From Acanthornis magna (Eukaryota; Chordata; Aves; Passeriformes; Acanthizidae): 64,000 nucleotides of DNA. This document shows positions 52,601 to 62,304 of the stretch, in pieces (position 1 is the first letter of the stretch; each line of letters starts with the position of its first letter). The notes beneath the pieces were generated by a model, which had not been told where the DNA came from, made no database searches, and worked only from the letters and a program-made list of their open reading frames with translations. The stretch is taken from assembly GCA_036785705.1 (NCBI GenBank), contig JAWUZG010000036.1:16115501-16179500 (forward strand), in the 5' to 3' direction. Both the position numbers and the translations under genes were made by a program.

Positions 52601-55600
52601 GTGTTTCTGATGTAGCATCACAGCTGAAATATGGGTGCTTTACAAAGACATTTGAAGTCTGAAGGTGTGTTGCCAGAGTACCGTTTAGCTGTGAGGGTTA
52701 AATGTTGTCATTGAGGTGCCCTAGGAAGGCTTTATTCTGTTCTGCTTTATTCAGGTGTTTCTCCATTGAAGACAGAGTAAAAAGAGGAGTGACAGCGGAG
52801 GTGATAAACCATTTTCACAGTACAGATCTATATTTCCTGGCTAAAATCTTCGGTGTTCTGTTAACAGAGTTAACAAATCCAGTTACCACTTTGTCCTCTA
52901 GTTCATACCCAACATCTGCTGCCCAGTGGAAGAAGACTGTGCTGAGTGCATAATATTCAAGCATTATAAAATGGTGGTATTTTCATTCAGCTTTCCAGTT
53001 GTACCCCAATCATTTAAGTTCACTAGCAGGGATCTTATGCCTATCCCTTTTCACAGCTCTGGGCTCATTCATATTGCAATAAATCTCGAACCTCAGACAT
53101 TTTTCTGGCTCCATATGAATGTATTTCCTGTGAGCCCAAAGGCTGACAGTGTTGGTGGGCATGACCATTTGTTTTTCTAGTGCTGCAGTAGTCTTCACCT
53201 GTCTTCAGTTCTCCCAAATCTAGTGTTCTCTAGCTGCTAAGGTTTCTGTGATATTCTGAGTCTGCAATCTGCCTGATGACATCTCACAAAAGTAAGAGAC
53301 AAGTAATAGTTGATAGACTTATCAAGCCACTTGTAATGATGTGTCAAATTCAAGCAAGCTTAAATTTCTTTCATATTTTTCCGTGAATGGTGGTGTGTTT
53401 TAAAATCTTTCTAATGAAACCAGTATCAGAGGTGGTTAAGCCCTGAACAGCTCTTCCTTCTGACACTGTAAGTGGTGCTTTCAGCCTCTAGTAGCATTTA
53501 ACTATAACCAAACTAAATCATCTCATGACATTAGTGGCTAAGGAGAGGTATTCTTCTCTACCAACAGCTGCAGCAGAATTTACTCTCTATTGCAGTCATT
53601 GATTTATATGAGACACATAGTGACATTGACTTTGTCTTCACTCTCACCTTTTTGTCTTTCTTCTTTGCTTGGGGAAAACCTTTTGCTAATGGCGGTTGGG
53701 CAGTTCTGAGCATTGTTCTTTTGGTAAATACCATTAGGTTATCTGAACTGCAAATGTCAAGGCAAGGTTACGGTCTTCAAATCTCAGAGTGAGTTGCTGT
53801 TTGGTATTTAATTGTAATACCAGACTTATCTTCTGTGTTGGTCTGACACTGAACCCAAAGCACAGATCTCTGTGAAAAAAGGCTCCATAGAGTTTGTGGT
53901 TTTTTAATCTTTCATGCTGCTGTACTGAAACTTTTTGCAGGAACTCACTACTTTTTAAGACCATTAAGAAACATACAGAGGACCACAGAATTCCCTCTCA
54001 CTAGGAGTTGAGTTTTGTGTCAGTAAGACTTCTTTCACTCTGTTGTGTTTTGAGGCTCATGTGGCCTTTTCTTCCCCAGCTGATTACAGCAGGTGCTGAG
54101 AGGGCTGCGATGGCTGAGGCTCAGCATCTGTACCAGGTGACACCACAGGGCCATGAGAAGCTTCAGGTGGTGCCATCCTTTGTGTGGCAGTACCTCCTAG
54201 TGCTTTTTACTTTTCCAGGATCTGAACTTGTGTTTCCACAGGCATGGCTTTCGGTGTGTTCCCAGAGCAATCTCCTGAAGCTCTGCTGTCTCTCATATGA
54301 GGGTCACTAGCAGCCAGCACCCTGGGGGAGTACATATGACTGCTCTGTACGTACCACTGCCTGAAAGGCCATGCAGAACAGCCAAGTGCAGAGTGTCCTT
54401 TGCAGAGTGTCCTCACTTCCAATGCTTCTTCACTGGAATTCAACATTGTATACTGACAAGTGGTTGAATTCAGCCGTTATGGATCCTTACTGAAAGGTGG
54501 ATTCTGTTCAAAGGAGGACGGGTGATAATAATGGAACATTGTTTGAATTCCATTCCCCATACGTTGTAGAGTACATAACTGCTGAAATAATAGTATTTCA
54601 ATAAAGAAGGTAAGCTCCTGTGCTTCCCAGAATTTTCAATAGCAAGCATGTGTGTTGAACTTCATATGAAACCCTCCACTGTCCACAGATTGTAATGCGT
54701 TATACTGATGGTGCCACTAGCAAAAATATTTTAGGTGCTTGTGCAGCCATCATTTCTTTCCAGTTTGTTTGGCTTATCTTGTTGGAGCATTATCACTACT
54801 TGCTTGACCATCATCCTTACCTTTGCATTTCTTCTTCTGCATTAATTAATATGCTTAATGTTTAATATAGTTAGTTTAAGTACTGGTAAAACCTTTCATG
54901 TCTGGACTTATTGTAGGACTTTCAAACAAGGACATGTGTAAATCTATAGAAAATCATTATGTTAGTGGATACAATTGCATGCATAAAGAGTATATCTCCA
55001 TGTAACGTAAGTACTATGATCATCTTAAGAACTGAGCTCTCAAATAGTAGACTTTTACATAGAGCTGTGTTGTCATCAAAAACAAAATGTGTGCACAAAC
55101 TTTAATGCCATTTCTGGAAAAATAAGAGCATTCATGGAGTAATCTTAACTCAAAGTTACGTTCAAGTAAAGATAGTGTACAGTTCCTGTAATTATTTAGA
55201 AATTAAACTCCCTTTCATGGTGTGTACTGTACATTTTAAGGGCTTTTATTACATATGTTTTTCAATTTCATTCTTCTCCTAGCAGTAATGAAAGATCTCT
55301 CAGAAGCGTCTGAAACCAAATTGCAGCTTTAAATTTCCACTTGTCATTGCCAGGTACTAACTCTGTATCTTTTTACTGAGAACCCTTCCAAAAGGTGCAG
55401 CTGTGTGCTGGTTTCATCTTGCACTTTGTAGCTGTGCTGGCAACCCTTGAATGTAAGGTATGCTCTCATCTCCCACACACTGCCTTTGCCTTAGAGGTGT
55501 TCAGTCCTGTCTGTAACAGGGAGAAGGAAGAGTTTGCAGATTGGAGAGAGCCCTGAGTTGTGGTTCATCTTATTGGTTCTCACTGTAGCAAGGTAAAAAT

Positions 55601-55726
55601 AGAGCTAGTGGAAAATCCAGCTTTTATCAAGTGTCATCAGAAGCTTCCTTACTATCTGGAGACCCATTACTGGACCTAGAAGGAAGACAGTTTTGAGAAT
55701 CATTATATTTTGAAGACCCTGCAATT

Positions 55727-55803
55727 AAAAAAAAAACAAAAAAAAAAAAACCAAACACACCCCCCCAGAAAAAGAAAGAAAAAAGAAAAAAAACCAACCA
55801 AAA
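55727..55803. repeat. A/C-rich simple-sequence tract
   Basis: About 77 bp made almost only of A-runs with CC, CACACCCCCCC and AAAG interruptions. It is low-complexity sequence in intron 2. Confidence 0.85.
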
Positions 55804-56166
55804 CAGAGGTATTGAGGTATTTGGAGGGAAAATATTGCTTTAAATGAAAAACTGATACAGGATTTTAGCAAGGGGATCTACAAAGTTGCTCAGATTCTTT
55901 AGAGTGGATTTGATTCTCCAAACATCTGTGCTGTCCTACAGCATTCTTCAAAGAAAAAGGTTATTTTAAAATCAGGTACTAAATGGAGGTTGCATGTGAG
56001 CTTTTTATTAGTTGTCTTTTACTAAAACTCACCTATCTAAAAAGTTTTCATTTCCCTCTGTAAATGTTAATATGCATGCTGGGTTTTCTCCTGGAACACC
56101 TTACCTAGAATCAGGCCATCTATAATCATGACTTGTATTCTGGCTCTGGGAGTAAATTTTTCTTTA

Positions 56167-56168
<2 letters not shown>

Positions 56169-56218
<50 letters not shown>

Positions 56219-56226
56219 TTTTTTTT
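56169..56226. repeat. Long poly-T tract (T44-AC-T12)
   Basis: Forty-four consecutive thymines (56169-56212), then AC, then twelve more. A reverse-oriented retroposed transcript would show a TTTATT soon after the poly-T and recognisable mRNA sequence beyond it. I see neither. The length given in any assembly of such a run is unreliable. Confidence 0.9.
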
Positions 56227-58923
56227 CTGTTCAGAAATTAGGTGTCGTTTTCTTCAGTTTAGCTTCTGAGATTTCCTGTCAGGATTTTGAAACTGAAGTG
56301 CACTGTTCCCAAATGGGCCGTCTTCTGTATAAATGTAATAAAGTAACTTCAGTTCTTTGAGTACTGTTGAGTTTTAGGGGGATTTTTTCTGACTCTGTGT
56401 GTTTTGTGAGGCATTTCGCCTTTAAATGAACATAATTTTCTATTTTGTGGAAACATTGGGAAATTTGAAGCCAAAATCAGTATAATGTGTATTATATTGG
56501 AGGTGACATGAGTGGGAAATCCTAGAACAGGTGGGAGGTTAAGTAATTTTAATTTGTTCATGCTATCTTCTACATTCTGATTAGGTGAATGTTTTTCTTC
56601 TATGTTGCTGGGCATTTTAACTGTGTGACTTAGATGTTTTCTTCTGTCATCGCTGTGTTGCTAAAAATTGCAAGGTTTTTACCTGCCACTGTGTGTCTCT
56701 GTGTTGTTTGTATCTTTTGGTGTAGAGCTTGCACTCACTGGTGTGCATAGTAATAAAAAAGAGGTGAGTATCCTGAGTTTTCAATCAAATACACAAGTAT
56801 TTTACAGACAATGTATTTATCAAATAGATTCTCATTCATTTGAAGTCTCATGTCATATCTAAAAGTTCAGCAGTGTCTTTGGCTATATAAGTTTCCAGTT
56901 TTGGAAAGAAATGGGATATAGACAGGAAGAGACATCAGAAATCCTCTGAACTCCTAAAATGCATCTTTTAGGGTAGCAGAGAAGTTTTGGAAACCTTTCC
57001 TTTTAAGCAATGTAGTGTTTTCTTTGCATACATGTGTTTTGTAGATATATCACAGATTTTTTGTGTAAATATAAAGGGGAATGCATAGCTTCCAAAAGCC
57101 TTTCATTTTAAGGGTGTTATTGATTGATTAATACATTATAACAAAGATATTAAGTATCAGAATACAAATTTGCAGATTACTAGCTTACAAGCTAAAATTC
57201 TACTTAAAGTTTAGATGAAAAGCATGGGGCATCAAAAAGAATGCAGGAAGAGCCCTCTCTACTTAGGTAATATAGGTAAGGTCTACACCACCCCATCCTT
57301 ACGTTCCATGGAGACCAACTGCTTTCTGTATTGTCTTGTTTCACCGTGCAAGGCGCTTCTTCCCAAACTGACATCTTCCCCTGACATTGGGTTCTCCTCT
57401 TTGTTTTTCTTGGACTCCACCCCTCATGTAGAAAGCCTACATCAGTGGAAATTGGAATTATTTTTCTAAATACACCTTGCTGATAGGTATTTGTATGTCT
57501 TACCATCATTTCGTAGGCATGGTTTAGTTAATGGAAGAAAGCACAGTTCTCTGTGCTGCTCAGTAGCCTGGATGGGCCATCCCTGAACTGTCAAGCTGTT
57601 ACCTGATAAGGTTCAAATGTCTGTCAGTTTTGTCTTCCATCCTCTGTCTCTATTTATTCTTCTTTGTCTCTTTCCTCCATTTCAGTTTAGACTGCTAACT
57701 GTGGCTGCATGCTGCCTCCAGTTAGAATTAGAAGATGAACATCTTTGTTCAGAGATGATGCAATTTTGTTGATGTTATGAAAGAAGGAGAAACTTAATGT
57801 AACTAGCTACCTAGGGGACCAGAAAGTTACTTTCATAGGTAAAAATTATGTGAACTCTGTTCTTAAAACCTGTTCTTCCTCTGCTACCATGTAAGGGATC
57901 CATTTTAAGCCCGTAGCATTCTCTTGAGTCTATCAGTATCTCACAATCTGAGTATTTTTATAACATTCCTTTTGATATGACTCCCATCTTTCATTTATTC
58001 CTTCAGTAGATTTGTCCACATTATAAGATAGATTCATAGTTTGGGGTTGAAAGGAACTATTTGATCTGAATATTACAAATCAGTTGGTCTGTATTTCAGT
58101 ATGCCTCAGCAGAGGCTGCTTGAAGTGCAGCATTTCCCATTTGGGCCCATCTTGAGTTTGATGAAGCAAATATAAAAGAGATGTTCCAAATGAAATCTGA
58201 AAGTGGTTTAAAGATGGGAAGAGCTGAAAAGTCCATTTGCTCCCTCAGTAGCTTGTTCTGCATTATTGCACCTATATAACATACGTTCTTTGAATTTAGC
58301 TTTTAATCAGGGTGTTATACTAAGTCAACTATCCGATAGAATTTTGGAGTTTATTATGTCTATTCATTTGCATTTTTCAGCTTACAAAGGTACCACTAAG
58401 GAAAGAGCCTATCCTCTGAAAGGTTATTCAGATAATCCTTAGTTACAGTGCTGTCTGCTGTCTTTTGTTGCATTATATGAGCCTACTTTTAGGTTGTTCT
58501 TTATTTTTCCCAGAACTTAAAATGAAACTGTCATGTAGGCATGTTACCTGTGCTTTCAAAGTGCAGATTGCATTAGAACTCTTTGGATCTGCAGGAATTG
58601 CTCTTATTTTACTCAAGTCATTGAAAAACATCGTCAGGCCAGATATCTGCATAGACAACCCTTTTGAAACTCCCGAATGATTATTTTCTGGGCCTTCTAA
58701 GTTAAACTGTTATGACTAAGAGGTGTGTTTTATGATATCCTTAGTTATGAATGGATTAGTAAATATTCCATCATTATGGTACCATGGTTTTCCTTCTTTT
58801 TGCAAGTATGCTTCACTGCCATTACTATTTTCTAAATAATTATTATCTATTGTCTTTCATTTCACTCCTCATCTCTCTGCACTTCCAAACTTCTGTCCCT
58901 CCCTTGCTGTCTTACTGTTTTTT

Positions 58924-58928
58924 AAATT
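58924..58928. repeat. Left target-site duplication of the solo LTR
   Basis: AAATT directly before the LTR start. It is identical to the five bases directly after the LTR end (59516-59520). Confidence 0.9.
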
Positions 58929-59515
58929 TGTGCTGGTTTAGGCTGGGGTAGAAGTAATTTTCTTTGTAGTAGCTATCATGGGGCTGCATTTTAGATTCAT
59001 GCTGGAAACACTGCTGATAGCACAAGGATGTTTTAATTATTGCTGAGCAGGGCTTATACAGCCTAAAGACCTTTACTGTTTCAGACCGCACCTCACCAGC
59101 AAGTAGACTGGAGGTGCACAGGGGGATAGCTAGGAACCTGGGGATAGCTGACCCCAACTGCCAGAGAGACATTCCCTACCACAGAGCACTGTGCTCAGCA
59201 GTAAAGCTGGGGGAAGAATAAGTGGGAGATATACTGAGTGATGGCATTTGCCTTCTCAAGTCACTGTTACCCACTGGTGAAGCCCTGCTCTCCTGCAGAT
59301 AGCTGATCATCTGCCTTCCCATGGGAAGCAGTGAATTCATTCCATGATTTGCTTTGCTTTTGTGTGTGGCTTTTGCTTTCCCTATTTAACTGTCTAAACC
59401 TCAATCCAGAAATTTTCTCACTTTTACCCTTCTGATTCTTGTTCTTATCCCACCAGAGGAGCGTGAGTGAGGAGCTGTGTGGGACTTAGTTGCTGGCTGG
59501 GGTTAAACCACAGCA
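58929..59515 (+). mobile_element. Complete solo LTR, avian ERVL-like, sense to PIK3R1
   Basis: This 587-bp element begins TGTGCTGGTTTAGGCTGGGG and ends GCTGGGGTTAAACCACAGCA. These are the TG...CA ends and inverted termini of an LTR family I recognise as widespread in birds. Internal landmarks of the family are present: TATTGCTGAGCAGGGCTTA, CTGACCCCAACTG and CCCATGGGAAG. It is flanked by perfect 5-bp duplications (AAATT), which fit class III (ERVL-type) integration. The family's TATA-like CATATAAAGC is decayed to CAGTAAAGC near 59199, and its ATTAAA signal to ATTTAAC near 59383. So its promoter and polyadenylation activity are probably weak or lost. No internal retroviral sequence remains, so the provirus recombined between its LTRs. 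It sits 1.24 kb before exon 3, within intron 2. The family name is from memory. Confidence 0.9.
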
Positions 59516-59520
59516 AAATT
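59516..59520. repeat. Right target-site duplication of the solo LTR
   Basis: AAATT directly after the LTR end, identical to 58924-58928. Confidence 0.9.
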
Positions 59521-59729
59521 GTTCAAATTTTTATCAAGTTATGTAATCCAAAATAGGGTAATTACCAGCCAAAATTGTCTGCTTTCTCTGTCTCAGTTAC
59601 TGTATATTTAAATTTTTTTTGTTACTTTAAAGCTTTTCTTTAAAAACTCTCTATTCATAATTTTCTGTTGTGTTTTTTTCTCCTTCTGCTTAGTCATCCT
59701 CATAATTTTTTCAGTTTCCTGAAAACAGG

Positions 59730-59742
59730 GTGTGTGTGTGTG
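59730..59742. repeat. Short (GT)n run
   Basis: About six GT units in intron 2, just upstream of exon 3. It is a minor simple repeat. Confidence 0.8.
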
Positions 59743-60756
59743 CATATATGTATTTGTACATATCCATGCAGGCACCAATATGTATTTGTGTTTAAGAATT
59801 GCTCTCTCTTTGTCCATGGTGAGTTTAATTGAGCAGAGATCACCACTGCTTAGGCAACTGGCAATTTTTACTAAAATGAGTAAGCTTTGTTTATCAATCA
59901 TAATCCATCAAACTGTGCCAGATGTTTCTGGCAATAGTTTAATGTCTTTATGTAAACATTCTTGTTTCCAAGTGTTAACAGGACCGCTCTAAAGCTTTTG
60001 AGTTATTCTTTTGGCAAAAACTCTGTATTTGAGATAGATCTCTTCTCACAGGGCCAGAACATTCCTTTACAGAGTATGCTCTCTCCATGAAGAAACTAGA
60101 TTTCATGAAAACTGACTTTGTATAAAATCTGTGTGCAGTTTTGTTTGAATCTGCAAAATGCCCATTTCAAATTATACTGCTATTTATTCCTAATGAGTCC
60201 CTGTAGAAAAGAAAATCCTTGCCTCAAGTAAGGCAAGTAACTATACTGTTAATAGTATGATGCTTGTAAATTGGAATGCACACAAGTTACTGAGCTTCCG
60301 TATGAGTTTGAAATACTTGTTTCTACTGCTGTTTCAGGGCTTTGTAAGTCTGTTTTACCGGGGGGATCAGGTACTCCCAGATAGTTATGTGTTTAGCTCC
60401 TTCACTTGGTGCACAGTGTATGTAAATGTCTGAGACCAAAAGACTTTTCTTTCCTCCCTTGCATTGTATTTCTGCACATCCATAGATGGCAAACTTTTAT
60501 TGTGTTTTCTTTTCCTATGCAGTATGGAGAGTGAGTCTAGGGCTGAGGTCGCTGAAAGAAAACAGTGTAAAAAATGCCATTGTCATCATTTTTATTCCAT
60601 TTTTTAAATTGCATATGGAGTTTTTTCATGTGGCCCTGACAAGTGGGATGTTTGTTCTGCAACTAAAAATTAACTGGTTGCATTACATGTCATGATTTTC
60701 ATAAATAATAATTGCATTCGCCTGCAGCTTGGCTTGTTTTTCTTTTCTTTTTACAG

Positions 60757-60849
60757 CTTTTTCACTTCCAGACCTTACAGAGCAGTTTGCACCTCCAGAT
60801 GTTGCTCCACCAATTCTTGTCAAGATAGTAGAGACAATTGAAAAGAAAG
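60757..60849 (+). CDS. PIK3R1: PIK3R1 exon 3: linker and start of RhoGAP-like (BH) domain
   Basis: Encodes residues 112-142 plus the first base of codon 143. The acceptor is TTCTTTTTACAG ending at 60756, and the donor is AAGAAAG followed by GTAGGC at 60850. The codon split across the previous junction is G+CT (Ala). Translation gives [19 protein letters not shown] and then [13 protein letters not shown], matching human p85-alpha (ALTLPDLAEQFAPPD...) with conservative changes. The 93-nt length is the one expected from the human protein. The segment starts the breakpoint-cluster-region homology domain, which resembles RhoGAPs and has been linked to Rac/Cdc42 and Rab binding. If the acceptor were missed, the reading frame of the next exon would still be phase-compatible, because 93 is a multiple of three. 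Confidence 0.96.
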
Positions 60850-61833
60850 GTAGGCTAAAGAATTATATACAAAGGTTTTTTGTTGCTTGTGTGAACCAAG
60901 ACTGCAGAATCAGATCCAGAGCTGGCATGTCCTCTTTCTAGAGCTTATAATGCATCACATTACTTAACATCCAAAATAATCTTGTTTGAAGTTTGTTGCA
61001 CTGGTTTCTGCTCATTACAGGCTATTTGGACTGTAGGAGCAAAACCAAAGCTTACCTCAAATGGCATTTAATAACAAATATATTATTGAAAGGTAAGGGA
61101 GAAGGGTTTGGTATTGTTTTGTTTTTCCTAACCAGTAAGCACCTTAAGTTGGTTATGGAAATGCCAGCATAACATTGGAAAAAAGTAATCTTCTGCCCCA
61201 AAGCAGGGGAAAAAAGAAAAGAATAAAATACAGAAAGGTTAAAAGAACTGGTTTTATTCTTCAGAAGCCAATTCTTTATTGCTGCTCTATAATGAGGCAG
61301 CCAGTGTTGCTTTTATGGTTTTTTTCCCTCTCCTGCTTTCCTGTGTTGATGTCTCTCCATCTGTCTGAGGCCTTCCTCTATTTTTTTACTATGTTGTACT
61401 TTTGCCCTATTTCTGTCTTTTTGGAACCTCCTCTGATGTTGCCTTCATAGTCCTGGTGAGGTAAGGAGCATCTCAGTGAGTCCTGCTCATTCAGGGGCCT
61501 TAAGCTGGGGAACAAGAGCAAAAATGGTATTCTGATCAGAATCAGGCTGCTGTCCTTGGAGACACAGGTTCTAACATATTCCTCTGACATGTCAAAAGAG
61601 TGAAAGCCTTTCCTGAAAGAGTAGGAGCTTGCTAATATCAATGTGAAGAGCCAGTATTTAGCACCAGTTTACATAAGGAACTGCTGCTTCCAGGAGACAC
61701 CACTGATAGTGTAAAATCATCAGTGCTCTGCATCCCTGCGTATGGACTCTTTCCTTGTGTCGTCTCTATTTTCAGTGATGTAGGAAACTTGTAAAGAGTA
61801 TGTTTCATGTGAAAACACTTTATTGATGTCCTT

Positions 61834-61859
61834 TCTAATAATTCACATGAATTATTAGA
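61834..61859. repeat. 11-bp inverted repeat, 4-nt loop
   Basis: TCTAATAATTC (61834-61844) and GAATTATTAGA (61849-61859) are perfect reverse complements separated by ACAT. It lies in intron 3 of PIK3R1 and could form a hairpin in the pre-mRNA. Confidence 0.9.
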
Positions 61860-61912
61860 CACGTTATGTGATACATACAGATATTATCTCTGATGTCAGT
61901 GTGAATCTGTTT

Positions 61913-61972
61913 CCTAGTCCTGGCCTTCTACTGGCCTAGTCCTGGCCTTCTACTGGCCTTCTACTGTCCTGG
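61913..61972. repeat. 22-bp tandem repeat, 2 copies plus a partial
   Basis: The unit CCTAGTCCTGGCCTTCTACT+GG occurs at 61913-61934 and 61935-61956 without change. A partial derivative (CCTTCTACTGTCCTGG) follows to 61972. The perfect identity suggests a recent duplication. Confidence 0.92.
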
Positions 61973-62229
61973 CCAGTGGACATTTGTACAGAATACATGG
62001 GACTACTGGTATCTCTGATCTTCCTTGGCCAGCTCTTTCTGCAGACACAGAAGTTTGAGTGCACAAAGAGGTGTCTTACAGTCTTAAAATGTAATCACAT
62101 TCTATAGTGTCGTAGGTGGAAGAATGTTGTTAGTTTATACTGTAATTACTTATTGAAGAAAATGGAAATGTGTTGCATTAGGGAAACAGTCACCAAAATA
62201 GAATATGTTCCATCAATTTTGTTTTGAAG

Positions 62230-62304
62230 GTCTGGAGTGCTCAACTTTGTATGGAGCACAAGGCTCAAGCAGCGCAGTGGAATTAAGACAGATTTTTGAA
62301 TGTG
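62230..62304 (+). CDS. PIK3R1: PIK3R1 exon 4: RhoGAP-like (BH) domain, continued
   Basis: Completes Gly143 (G+GT across the junction) and encodes residues 144-167 plus the first base of codon 168. The acceptor AG is at 62228-62229, and the donor is TGTG followed by GTAAGT at 62305. Translation begins LECSTLYGAQGSSSAVELRQ and ends IFEC. The human segment, from memory, begins [20 protein letters not shown]. The 75-nt size and both phases fit. This exon is less conserved than its neighbours, and residue 151, arginine in human, is glycine here (codon GGA at 62253-62255). The frame is open and splice sites are intact, so there is no sign of a pseudogene. Confidence 0.94.

Larger units (their letters stand above)
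32451..60756 (+). other. PIK3R1: Intron 2 of PIK3R1 (about 28.3 kb)
   Basis: Bounded by the GTTAGT donor at 32451 and the acceptor TTCTTTTTACAG ending at 60756. The sequence is AT-rich. It contains poly-T and A-rich tracts, small tandem repeats, two notable inverted repeats and a complete solo LTR near its 3' end, listed separately. Open frames inside are short, lack recognisable domains and have no convincing paired splice sites. No other gene was recognised on either strand. The shorter p85-alpha isoforms (p55-alpha and p50-alpha) start from promoters downstream of this window. Confidence 0.85.
60850..62229 (+). other. PIK3R1: Intron 3 of PIK3R1 (1380 bp)
   Basis: Runs from the GTAGGC donor to the acceptor TTTTGTTTTGAAG, with AG at 62228-62229. 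It contains a 22-bp tandem repeat at 61913 and an 11-bp inverted repeat at 61834, listed separately, and nothing else I can name. Confidence 0.9.

Noticed and set aside
56227..56370. A processed pseudogene in reverse orientation after the poly-T tract
   Set aside because: No reverse polyadenylation signal near the tract and no recognisable coding sequence. Processed pseudogenes are also rare in birds.
58030..58130. A possible further CR1 tail in minus orientation (ATTCATAGTTTGGGGTTGAA...)
   Set aside because: The resemblance covers only about 35 bases and fades. I could not separate it from chance without an alignment.
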